64,000 nt of DNA from Naasia lichenicola. GTDB lineage: Bacteria; Actinomycetota; Actinomycetes; Actinomycetales; Microbacteriaceae. The position numbers and the translations under genes were made by a program. Below the pieces are notes generated by a model, which was not told where the DNA came from, searched no databases, and saw only the letters and a list, made by a program, of their open reading frames with translations. Of this stretch, positions 53,158 through 60,953 are shown in pieces. Positions within the stretch are counted from its first letter, which is position 1; every line of letters begins with the position of its first letter. Location: positions 62,001 through 126,000 of the forward strand of contig NZ_SSSM01000004.1 of the NCBI RefSeq assembly GCF_004801885.1, given 5' to 3'.

Positions 53158-54993
53158 TCAGGGGAGGCTGGTGAGCTGCTCCGCAGTGACGCGGACGACG
53201 GAAAGCGAGCGCTCGATGCCCTTCACCTGAGCGGTCTCAGGCGTGCCGCCCAACCATGTGGCCGACCCGGCTGCCTCCGCGGAGGCGACAACCTGGCCGC
53301 CGCGGGCGAGGCCGCAGAGTCGCGAGCCGACGTTGATCGGGTCGCCGATCACCGAGTACTGGCGCCGATCTGGTGGCCCCACATGGCTGGCGACGATCGA
53401 GCCCGTGTGCAGGCCCATCCCGAACTGGATCTGCGGCAGCCCCGCTTCCTCGAGTCGCGCGGACAGCGCCGGAAGATCCCGCAGCAGATCGGCGGATGCC
53501 TCACGCGCATCGCGCGCCGGCTCCTCCAGGATGCGCGGAGCCCCGAAGACGGAGAACACCTCGTCGCCGACGAACTGCATGACGGTTCCGTGGTGGGCGA
53601 AGACGCGCTCGCAGACGTAGTCGTAGAAGATGTCGAGCACGCGCTGCACGTCGCTCGGATCCAGACTCGCGGCCATCGGGGTGAAGGATCGCAGGTCGGC
53701 GAACAGGATGCCGACCGTGAGCCGCTCCCCCGATCCGGTGCTCTCCGCGCGCCCCTCGCGGAGCAGCTCGAGGGCGACATCGCGAGGAACGTAGCGGGAG
53801 AACAGCCGCTCGGCCGTCTGCCGGTCGCGCTGCTCGGCAATCGCCTTGATGCCGAGGCTGGCCACACCTGCCGCGAGGATGCCGATCGGGATGCGCACGA
53901 AGTCGGGCAGCCAGCCGAGGATCTGGAACAGCGCGAGCCCGACCGCGGTGACCAGGACGATGGCGCTGACGGTGATCAGCACGGCCCAGCGGAGGCGCAG
54001 CCGACGGGCGGCGAACGCGACAGGCAGCCCGAACAGCAGAACCGCGAGCCCGGTGATCCATGGTGAGTACGGCACAACCCAGGCGTGCTGAAGGATCGTG
54101 CTGATGGCTTGCGCCTGGACCACTACCCCCGGCGTCGTCACGCCCGGCTGGAGCGGGGTGATGTGGCGGTCACCCACTCCTCCGGCTGTGACGCCGAGAA
54201 TGACGACGGCGCCCGTGAGCCGATCACCGACGGCGCCGCTGAGCACGTCTGCGGCAGAGACGATCGTCGTGTCCGCGGTCCAGTGGATCCGCAGCGCGGC
54301 GTCCTGTTCGACGGGGATGGTCTCGGCGCCGATCTGGACGGCCGAGGGGCGCACGATCACGGGATCGATCGCCCCATCGAGCGCGTCCACCGCACGGACT
54401 GACAGCGACGGCTCGAACTCACCGTCGGCGGTCTCGACGAAGGCCGGAAGCGAACGCAGGATCCCATCGCTGTCAGCCAGGACGACGGCGTGCCCGAGGC
54501 CGGCGGCGTTCTCCCGGACGGGGGGCGGGACGGCCGTCCCGCCGCTGACCTGCAGCCACCGATTGCGAAACGTGGATGCGGCGCTGAAATCCTGCGCCAC
54601 GACGAACGGGCCGCTGGCGATCGCATCGGCCACGGCGAAGTCCGAGGCGGAGGGGACGACGTCGACGGCCACGACCTCCGGCCCGGCCGATGCGATCGTC
54701 CTCAGCAGGCTCGCCTGCAGTCCGTCATTCCACGGCCATTCGCCCCGCTCGGCCACGGATGCGTCGTCGACGGCGACGACGACGACCCGCTGATCCGAGG
54801 CGCCATCGGTCCAGAGCAGGTCGGAGGCGTGTCGAACGACCGCCTCGCCCACCCCACCCAGAGCGGCGAGACCCGCGAGCAGAGCGACTACCACCCCGAC
54901 GATCAGCGGCGGCCAGGCGGCGCCGAGACGGGTGACCCGCGCGCGCCCCGAAGAGGGACGATTCGGACGCGTCAGATCGGATCGGCGGCTCAT
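53158..54993 (-). CDS. CHASE2-domain class III nucleotidyl cyclase
   Basis: 611 residues. A membrane helix (30-48), an extracytoplasmic CHASE2 sensor (about 50-310: DQRVVVVAVDDASVAERGEWPW ... GAVVILGVTAGGVGDRHITPL), two or three further helices (315-385), then the cyclase domain (about 420-600). Metal-binding D433 (GILFADLRSFTPM) and D477 (QFVGDEVFSVFG) and the transition-state N554/R558 (DPINVGSRL) are present; the purine-selecting Lys position holds Q473 and its partner S547, as in other CHASE2 cyclases. Likely makes cAMP in response to an outside signal. A TACCGT box ends 7 nt before the ATG at 54993 (leaderless). Downstream partner genes: FecR proteins and Crp-like regulator. Confidence 0.92.
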   Translation of the reverse strand: MSRRSDLTRPNRPSSGRARVTRLGAAWPPLIVGVVVALLAGLAALGGVGEAVVRHASDLLWTDGASDQRVVVVAVDDASVAERGEWPWNDGLQASLLRTIASAGPEVVAVDVVPSASDFAVADAIASGPFVVAQDFSAASTFRNRWLQVSGGTAVPPPVRENAAGLGHAVVLADSDGILRSLPAFVETADGEFEPSLSVRAVDALDGAIDPVIVRPSAVQIGAETIPVEQDAALRIHWTADTTIVSAADVLSGAVGDRLTGAVVILGVTAGGVGDRHITPLQPGVTTPGVVVQAQAISTILQHAWVVPYSPWITGLAVLLFGLPVAFAARRLRLRWAVLITVSAIVLVTAVGLALFQILGWLPDFVRIPIGILAAGVASLGIKAIAEQRDRQTAERLFSRYVPRDVALELLREGRAESTGSGERLTVGILFADLRSFTPMAASLDPSDVQRVLDIFYDYVCERVFAHHGTVMQFVGDEVFSVFGAPRILEEPARDAREASADLLRDLPALSARLEEAGLPQIQFGMGLHTGSIVASHVGPPDRRQYSVIGDPINVGSRLCGLARGGQVVASAEAAGSATWLGGTPETAQVKGIERSLSVVRVTAEQLTSLP

Positions 54994-55044
54994 GTCCGCC
55001 ACGGTACGAGCAAGCTGAGGCGCATATTCAATGCGCGATCACTG

Positions 55045-56199
55045 TCATTGGAAGTTCTCGATACCGGAGAACACGTAGGCCGTGAAGGGCGGCGTCCCTT
55101 CGGGAGCCTCGTACTTCGAATTGGTCGTGCGGCCCTCCAGGTCGACGAGCCCCGGGTCGCTCGTTCGGAAGAGGGTCACCAAGCCGAGCTCGTTGTAGTA
55201 GTTGGTGGCGAACATCCCGTCATCTGTGCGGGTCCACCTCGCAGTGGCGCTTGGAGCTGAGACCCGCGCGGAGGAATTCTCGAAGGACTCGTAGAGCGCT
55301 GAACTGAAAGCGTCGTCGGCATCGAAGTAGATGCCGAGGTACACGAGGCCGCCATCGGCTTGGGTGACCTCGAGCAGGCATGAGGGCGTCGGGAGCGACG
55401 TCAGTTCCGTCGGTCCGGTGAAGCTCTCGACCGGCGTCGCTTCACCTGTCACGTTGGGCACGATGCTGAGGGCGAGCTCGTTCGAGCATGCGCCCCCGTC
55501 CGCCTCCACCGGCGGCGCCGAACTTGCAGCCGCTGACCCGCCTGCGTCGAGGTCGAGATTGTGAGTGAGCCAATCGTCTGCCAGCTGACCTGCGGTCATC
55601 ATCTCGACGGTTGGATCTCCGCCGTCGGCAGCTGGCACCACGAGCTGCTCACCCGCCGCGATCGTCAATTCCGTACCGTCCTGCAGCGTGAACCCGACCT
55701 CCCCGTCGAGCACCTGAACGGTGCAGACCTCTTCGGCCGTGCACGTCACCGCGAAGGCCGTGCCGTGCACGGAGGCGACGCCGACCGGGGTGGATACTTC
55801 GAACGCGGCATCCTCCGCGACGAGCTTCTCGACGCGATGCCAGGTCTGGCCGACCTTGAGCTCGACGACCGTCCGCTGGGCCGAAGCGTCGGAGAGCTCC
55901 GTGACTGTCAACTCCGTTGCAGGACCGAGACGGGTCAGCGACCCGTCGGCGTAGTCGAGCTGGGCGGAGCCGCTGGAGTCCGTGCGAACCGTGTCTCCGA
56001 CGGCCGCCGTCTGGGGCGTGGTCCCGTTAAGGTCGCGGCTCGAGTCGCCCGTGAGGATGGAGACGAGGGTCGCGGAGGCGGTCACGTTCGCGGACGGGCC
56101 CGCCGGTGACGCAGTGCAGCCGGCGAGTACGAACAGGACTGCGACGCCGACTGCCAGTCGGGACAAGGAAGTGCGCATTCTGCTGCTTTCGATCGTCAT
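55045..56199 (-). CDS. FecR-domain lipoprotein, paralogue 2
   Basis: 384 residues. Start overlaps the stop codon of paralogue 3 (ATGA); an ATG at 56178 is an alternative. Lipobox VLAGCTAS, FecR-like domain (LDYADGSLTRLGPATELTVTELSDASAQRTVVELKVGQTWHRVEKLVAEDAAFEVSTPVGVASVHGTAFAVTC) and a divergent C-terminal half (SIVPNVTGEATPVESFTGPTELTS ... ARWTRTDDGMFATNYYNELGLVTLF). Paralogues 2 and 3 form an operon. It lies between the cyclase gene and paralogue 3 on the same strand. Confidence 0.85.
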   Translation of the reverse strand: MTIESSRMRTSLSRLAVGVAVLFVLAGCTASPAGPSANVTASATLVSILTGDSSRDLNGTTPQTAAVGDTVRTDSSGSAQLDYADGSLTRLGPATELTVTELSDASAQRTVVELKVGQTWHRVEKLVAEDAAFEVSTPVGVASVHGTAFAVTCTAEEVCTVQVLDGEVGFTLQDGTELTIAAGEQLVVPAADGGDPTVEMMTAGQLADDWLTHNLDLDAGGSAAASSAPPVEADGGACSNELALSIVPNVTGEATPVESFTGPTELTSLPTPSCLLEVTQADGGLVYLGIYFDADDAFSSALYESFENSSARVSAPSATARWTRTDDGMFATNYYNELGLVTLFRTSDPGLVDLEGRTTNSKYEAPEGTPPFTAYVFSGIENFQ

Positions 56200-57335
56200 G
56201 GCGCGGCTCGGGTCAAGGTGATCCCGTACTCACCGGGCGAGACATCGGGAACACAGGTGAAGATCACCGGGACGACCGACTGCGAGTCGACGATCGAGAT
56301 GGATTCGACGGATCCATCGGCGGCCAGCTCAGGCGTCAGGGTCGAGCTGGTTCCTCGGATGTAAGCGACATCGCCGCTCCTGTTTCCGTTGAGGCAGACC
56401 GTGCCTTCCGTGCTCGTCGATGGGCCCGCGAATGTGCCATTCGGCTGCTCGGTGAACTGGAGCGCCAGCGAGCTGTCGGAGCCGACCTGCACGATGCAGG
56501 TCGGCTCGCAGGAGAGAACAGACACCGTCACCGGATCCGGAAGGTCCCGCAGCGTCGTGGAGAGCGCACCCTCGTCAGTGACGACGGTGACGTTCCATTC
56601 GCCGATGAGCGCATCGCCTGGATCGGGCTTGTCGAGAGAGACCCCATCGGAAGCAGCGTTGTCGGACAACCATGGCTCCGAGAGCTCCGCGTCCGTCAGC
56701 GGCACGGCGGCGAGTGCCGCGCCATCCGCGGACGGAAGAGTGAGGCCCTGGAACGCGCCGACTGTGACGGTCGTTCCGTTCGTCCTGGTGAAGTCGACCT
56801 CGCCCTCTATGACCTGAACGGTGCAGACCTCATCGGCCGTGCAGGTCACGGAGAAGGCCGTCCCGTGCACCGCGGCGACGCCGACCGGAGTCGAGACCTC
56901 GAAGGCGGCATCCTCCGCGACGAGCTTCTCGACCCGATGCCAGGTCTGACCGACCTCGAGATCCACGATGGTCCGCTGGGCAGAGGCGTCGGAGAGTTCG
57001 CCGATGATGAGCGATGTCGACCCTCCGAGGCGGGTGAGCGATCCGTCCTGGTAATCGAGCTGCGCCCGGCCATTCGCGTCTGTGGCCACGACGTCACCAG
57101 CGACTGCGTCCGCGGAACCAGAGACGTCCGCGGTGTCGGAATCGGAGGTGAGCGTCACCTGGTCGGCCGACGCGGTGACCGCCGCGGTGGGGCTGACATC
57201 GGACCCGTCCGAGTCTTCGGAGCCTCCGGAGCTTCCCGAACATCCGGTCAGAATCGCCACGACGGCCACCAGAGCGATCGCACCTGATGCGCGTCGGAGG
57301 GCAGAGCGGCGACTCCGCCGCGATGAGAAGATCAT
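56196..57335 (-). CDS. FecR-domain lipoprotein, paralogue 3
   Basis: 379 residues from ATG 57335. Signal with lipobox ILTGCSGS, a Ser/Asp linker and the shared FecR-like block (LDYQDGSLTRLGGSTSLIIGELSDASAQRTIVDLEVGQTWHRVEKLVAEDAAFEVSTPVGVAAVHGTAFSVTC). The C-terminal domain (GEWNVTVVTDEGALSTTLRDLPDPVTVSVLSCEPTCIVQVG) differs from the other copies. First gene of the two-FecR operon and divergent from the Crp-like gene; the 97-nt space between them holds ATTTG-TG-CAAAT (57356-57367), a possible shared operator. Confidence 0.85.
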   Translation of the reverse strand: MIFSSRRSRRSALRRASGAIALVAVVAILTGCSGSSGGSEDSDGSDVSPTAAVTASADQVTLTSDSDTADVSGSADAVAGDVVATDANGRAQLDYQDGSLTRLGGSTSLIIGELSDASAQRTIVDLEVGQTWHRVEKLVAEDAAFEVSTPVGVAAVHGTAFSVTCTADEVCTVQVIEGEVDFTRTNGTTVTVGAFQGLTLPSADGAALAAVPLTDAELSEPWLSDNAASDGVSLDKPDPGDALIGEWNVTVVTDEGALSTTLRDLPDPVTVSVLSCEPTCIVQVGSDSSLALQFTEQPNGTFAGPSTSTEGTVCLNGNRSGDVAYIRGTSSTLTPELAADGSVESISIVDSQSVVPVIFTCVPDVSPGEYGITLTRAAP

Positions 57336-57432
57336 TTCTGCCCATCGATCAGGTAATTTGTGCAAATCTATGGCGTGGCCATGCATGGGCGCAATGCTCG
57401 ACTTGCTGAGGCCGGCGGCCGATTCCGCCACA

Positions 57433-58107
57433 ATGAGCACACCCGAGAGCGGAGCGTCGATGCTGTGGTTGGAAGCCCTGTCCGACGAGGAGCGCGCACG
57501 CATCGAGCTCTCCTTCCTCAAGCGCTCGTTCAAGCGAGGCGAGACGGTACTGCTGCAGGGCGAGCCGAGCGCCAACGTCTACGTGATCGACGGCGGGCAT
57601 GCTGCGGTCAAGGTGGCGACGCCGCACGGCGAATCGATCACCGTGACGGTCCTCAGTCCGGGAACGAGCTTCGGCGAGATCGCCGCCCTGACCGGCGACG
57701 AGGTGCGCACCGCAACGATCGTCGCACTGGACGCGCTCGCCGTGCGGGTGCTGCCCCACAAGGTCTTCGATGACGTCCGGCGCCGCAACCCGGCAGTCGA
57801 CACCGCCATTGCCCAGTCGCTGGCCGGCAGGCTGCAGGATCTCAGCGATCGGATGGCCGAAGCCACGTTCGAGACGGTGCAGCGCCGGTGCGGGCTACGA
57901 CTACTCGAGCTGGCGGAGGCATTCGCCCCGGGCGCCAGTTCCGCGTCGCTCCCCCTCACTCAAGACGACCTCGCGGGCATCATCGGGGCGACCCGTCCCA
58001 CGGTGAATCAGGCCCTGGGGGCACTCGTGGCTGCGCACCTCGTCGTGGTGAGCCGCGGAGTGATCACGATCGCTGACATCCCGGCGCTGAAGCGCCATAT
58101 CCGCTGA
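57433..58107 (+). CDS. Crp/Fnr-family transcriptional regulator
   Basis: 224 residues from ATG 57433; ATG 57460 with GGAG 5 nt upstream is a good alternative. cNMP-binding jelly roll (FKRGETVLLQGEPSANVYVIDGGHAAVKVATPHGESITVTVLSPGTSFGEIAALTGDEVRTATIVALDALAVRVLP), a dimer helix and a winged helix (LPLTQDDLAGIIGATRPTVNQALGALVAAHLVVVSRGVITIADIPAL). The phosphate-binding cassette GEIAALTGDEVRTATI keeps Glu and Arg. Flanked on both sides by minus-strand FecR genes and close to the CHASE2 cyclase, so it is the likely cAMP effector of this locus. Confidence 0.93.
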   Translation: MSTPESGASMLWLEALSDEERARIELSFLKRSFKRGETVLLQGEPSANVYVIDGGHAAVKVATPHGESITVTVLSPGTSFGEIAALTGDEVRTATIVALDALAVRVLPHKVFDDVRRRNPAVDTAIAQSLAGRLQDLSDRMAEATFETVQRRCGLRLLELAEAFAPGASSASLPLTQDDLAGIIGATRPTVNQALGALVAAHLVVVSRGVITIADIPALKRHIR

Positions 58108-58132
58108 TGCGCGGCTCTTGCGAGCCCAGGGG

Positions 58133-59227
58133 TCAGTTGCGAGAGATCGAGATGTCGGCGGCCTCGTCGAACGACGAGTCCCCGTAGGAGCAGAAGCCGG
58201 ACGGCTGGCCGTTGAAGACGTAGTGCCAGACGAGGGTGCCGGCGAAGATCGTCGAACGAGTGGCCTCGTCGTCGGTGCGGTCTGCTGTCACATCGATGCT
58301 GTAGTCGTAGGCATCGGTGAACTCCTCGCCCGTGCTGGGATCGGCACACGTCGTCTTCTGCGGCTCGCTGGTGGCCGCGGTGAAGCCGGCATCCGTCAGC
58401 GTCGCCAGGTACTTCGCGCCACCGGATGAGGTGATCGGGAAGGTGCACGCATCGTCGCAGGTGAGCTCACCGAACGTCCACGTCGACTGCCCGGTGTCGG
58501 GCTCCGGGGCCAAGAAGCCCGACACCGAGCTGTAGTCGTAGGCCATGGTCCACTCCCCGGCCAGCGAAGCAGCTGCCATCGGAATCACTTCGTCGATGCT
58601 GTCCGCCGCGATGTTCGCGGTGATCCACTCGTCTGCCTCGATGAGCGCGGAAGGAGTGACCGCCACGACCGGAGCACCGCCGTCCGGATTTGGGATCACG
58701 AGCCTCTGATAGGGAGTGATCTCGAGGACCGACCCTTCCTCGGTGGTGAACTCGACCACCCCCTCCATGACGGTGATCGTGCACGCAGGCGCATCGGTGC
58801 AGTCGACCTCGAACGCAGTCCCCCTCACCGCCGCGACGCCGACGGGAGTCGAGACTTCGAATGCCGCGTTCTCGGCCACCAACTTCTCGACCCGGTGCCA
58901 GGTCTGACCCACGTCGAGGCTGACGACGGTCCGCTGGGCCTCCGCCGAATCGAGCGTGGTGACCGAGAGCTTCGTGCTCGGCCCGAGGCGGGTGAGGGAT
59001 CCGTCCGGGTAGTCGAGCTGGGCTTGCCCCTCGGAGTCGGTCTGCACGACGTCGCCCATGGAGGCGGTTTCGGTGTCGGTGATCTCGGCCGGGTTCCCGT
59101 CGGCGGAGCCCAGCGTGACCTTCGAGGCGGACGCGCTCACGTCGACGGTGGGTCCGGAGGTGCAGGCGGCGAGGACCAGGGAGACGGCGATCGCGGCCGT
59201 GATCGATCGAACGAGACGGATCTTCAC
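58133..59227 (-). CDS. FecR-domain lipoprotein, paralogue 4
   Basis: 364 residues from GTG 59227 with GGAG 7 nt upstream. Lipobox VLAACTSG, the shared FecR-like block (LDYPDGSLTRLGPSTKLSVTTLDSAEAQRTVVSLDVGQTWHRVEKLVAENAAFEVSTPVGVAAVRGTAFEVDC) and a C-terminal domain with Cys pairs (GELTCDDACTFPITSSGGAKYLATL ... CADPSTGEEFTDAYDYSIDV). Convergent with the Crp-like gene. The block GQTWHRV(E/Q)KLVAE is almost unchanged in all four copies, which points to duplication in this locus. Confidence 0.85.
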   Translation of the reverse strand: MKIRLVRSITAAIAVSLVLAACTSGPTVDVSASASKVTLGSADGNPAEITDTETASMGDVVQTDSEGQAQLDYPDGSLTRLGPSTKLSVTTLDSAEAQRTVVSLDVGQTWHRVEKLVAENAAFEVSTPVGVAAVRGTAFEVDCTDAPACTITVMEGVVEFTTEEGSVLEITPYQRLVIPNPDGGAPVVAVTPSALIEADEWITANIAADSIDEVIPMAAASLAGEWTMAYDYSSVSGFLAPEPDTGQSTWTFGELTCDDACTFPITSSGGAKYLATLTDAGFTAATSEPQKTTCADPSTGEEFTDAYDYSIDVTADRTDDEATRSTIFAGTLVWHYVFNGQPSGFCSYGDSSFDEAADISISRN

Positions 59228-59425
59228 GTTGCGACTCCAACTCTGCAGTCGAATGGAGGAGAGCGATGCTCGCTCGGCGCCGGGGGCACGATCATCGCGA
59301 GTGCCCGCGAGGCGCACCACTGTTCGTGACAACTTCAATGCCTGACCAGGAGTTGCTTTGCGAATCCGACAAGAGCCCGGCGTCCGGCTCGGAGAACGAG
59401 ACGGGCGTCGGGCCGCTGCCGCCGA

Positions 59426-59869
59426 TCAGCCGTAGACCCAGTAGTAGTTGTTGAAGCGGAGCGACTGGCCGTTGTAGATCCGAGTCCAGTCGCTGTAGCC
59501 CGACCAGGTCCGCCCGCCGACGTTCTCGTACGCCTGGAAGCGGAAGGCGTAGCCGTTGGGATTGGTGAACGTGAAGCTCGTGCATCCGTCGACCGACGCG
59601 ATCTTGTTGGTCAGATTGATCCAGCTGGTGCCATTGCTGTACTGGGCGTAGACCCGGTTGGTCCACTTTGCGCCGTTGCTGGCGAACTTGAAGCAGACGC
59701 TGATGCTGCCTGTGTTGGTCGCCGCTTGGGCGGGAGCGGCCGCAAGAACGGATCCACCTCCGATAGCAGCGACGATGGCGAGAGCAGCGACGATGCGTGT
59801 GCGCAGTCCGGACTTCTTCTTGACGGGCTGGATGTCGGTGGCGACGGGGGCGAGGGCGATGTTGGACAT
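59426..59869 (-). CDS. Secreted 147-residue protein co-regulated with repeat proteins
   Basis: Start at MSNIALAPVATDIQPVKKKS (AAAGGAATCGG upstream). A signal peptide (RTRIVAALAIVAAIGGGSVLAAAPAQA) is followed by a mature chain of about 97 residues rich in Tyr, Trp, Asn, Ser and Thr (SISVCFKFASNGAKWTNRVYAQYSNGTSWINL ... CTSFTFTNPNGYAFRFQAYENVGGRTWSGYSDWTRI), with two Cys for one disulfide and beta-strand character. No family recognised. The unusually long N-terminal region before the signal helix (18 residues) is odd. Its upstream motif is the one found before repeat proteins A and B; a run of eight C lies in the leader. Confidence 0.8.
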   Translation of the reverse strand: MSNIALAPVATDIQPVKKKSGLRTRIVAALAIVAAIGGGSVLAAAPAQAATNTGSISVCFKFASNGAKWTNRVYAQYSNGTSWINLTNKIASVDGCTSFTFTNPNGYAFRFQAYENVGGRTWSGYSDWTRIYNGQSLRFNNYYWVYG

Positions 59870-59944
59870 GTCCGATTCCTTTTGCTTGGGGGGGGATGAG
59901 TGGAGCGGTTGTTCGTGAGAGAACTGTCTCGCTCGGCGGCTACG

Positions 59945-59967
59945 GGAACTGTCGGCCCAAGAACACA
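59945..59967 (-). promoter_or_regulatory. Upstream regulatory motif of the secreted protein gene
   Basis: GGAACTGTCGGC-CCAA-GAACACA on the plus strand, identical to the 45385-45407 site except in the 4-nt spacer. It ends 91 nt before the start codon. A further GAACTGTCTCGC copy lies 30 nt nearer the gene (59923-59934). Confidence 0.65.
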
Positions 59968-60101
59968 TCAGTCGTCGGCTTCACGACAGCAACCGCGCGC
60001 GCTACCCGTGCATCGACCCCAGCGGAGCACTATCTCAAAGCTCCGGCCGGCGAACTTAGGCTTCAAGGGTGGCGCAGCTCGAGCGCCGAAATGGAGTTCC
60101 C

Positions 60102-60536
60102 ATGACGCAGACGTCCCCGGGCAGTGGCCGCAAGGCCCCGAAGATCAACTGGCACGACAAGCACCGCGAGTCGCTGACTCCCGGCCAGCGAGCGGCCGAT
60201 GCAGTGCGCAATGTGATGGGCAGCTGGCCATTCGTCATGGGCTTCGTCGGCTTCATGGTGGTCTGGGCGATCCTCAACTCCTCTGGAAAGGGCTGGGATC
60301 CGTACCCCTTCATCCTGCTCAACCTCTTCCTCAGCATGCTCGCGGGCCTCCAAGGCGCCATTCTGCTGATCGCGGCGAAGCGTCAGGATGCGATCGCCGC
60401 CTCACTGGCACAGCACGACTTCGAGACGGACACCGCAGCGCGCAAGGACATCGAGATGCTGCTCGAGATCAACAACCGCCAGCTGGCGATGATCGCCGAA
60501 TTGCAGCGCGCCCTCGCGGACACCCGACGCTACTGA
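60102..60536 (+). CDS. DUF1003 membrane protein
   Basis: 144 residues from ATG 60102 with GGAG upstream. DUF1003 pattern: a basic lead (TPGQRAADAVRNVMGSWPFVMGFVGFMVVWAILN), GWDPYPFILLNLFLSMLAGLQGAILLIA between two helices, then an acidic-basic coiled tail (KRQDAIAASLAQHDFETDTAARKDIEMLLEINNRQLAMI). Function unknown; widespread in bacteria. Confidence 0.88.
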   Translation: MTQTSPGSGRKAPKINWHDKHRESLTPGQRAADAVRNVMGSWPFVMGFVGFMVVWAILNSSGKGWDPYPFILLNLFLSMLAGLQGAILLIAAKRQDAIAASLAQHDFETDTAARKDIEMLLEINNRQLAMIAELQRALADTRRY

Positions 60537-60539
60537 GGT

Positions 60540-60704
60540 TCAGCCCAGCAGCGAGCTCATGATTCTCGTCTCGGCGGTGGACGAGATCGGGCGGCGACGG
60601 AGGTCGCCTTCACGGCCGGCACGGCACATCTGGCTCACGAGATATCCGACGGGCACTGACCCCAGCGCCCAGGCAGCGACCGCCGCCATCAACATGATCA
60701 TCAT
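60540..60704 (-). CDS. Single-pass 54-residue membrane protein
   Basis: MMIMLMAAVAAWALGSVPVG is a membrane helix, followed by a basic tail (MCRAGREGDLRRRPISSTAE). Convergent with DUF1003 (3-nt gap). A TATCCAT box lies 8 nt before the ATG and no Shine-Dalgarno is present. No family recognised. Confidence 0.5.
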   Translation of the reverse strand: MMIMLMAAVAAWALGSVPVGYLVSQMCRAGREGDLRRRPISSTAETRIMSSLLG

Positions 60705-60766
60705 TTGCTCTATGGATAGACCTCGCGGGTGAACGCAGTGAGAACGCAGGATGTCGCCCTGCCTGC

Positions 60767-60828
60767 CATCGAGATGCCACTTTCAGTCCTTATCTGGCGG
60801 TTTAGGGACGGAAAGTGGCATCTCGATG
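60767..60828. repeat. Inverted repeat, AAAGTGGCATCTCGA family, copy 2
   Basis: CATCGAGATGCCACTTTCAG (from 60767) pairs with AGGGACGGAAAGTGGCATCTCGATG (60804-60828), a second copy of the palindrome at 50901-50961 with a slightly altered loop. It lies upstream of the SGNH/GAF fusion gene. Confidence 0.8.
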
Positions 60829-60953
60829 GGAACGATGTCTGCTCAGGTATATGAGCAAAACGTGTCGCTCCCTGAACCGAACCTGTCCTCGGGTTACGTT
60901 TTCGGATCTGGGGGACGTTCCGTGCGCCTCCGAAGCACCTGCACAGGAGACAC

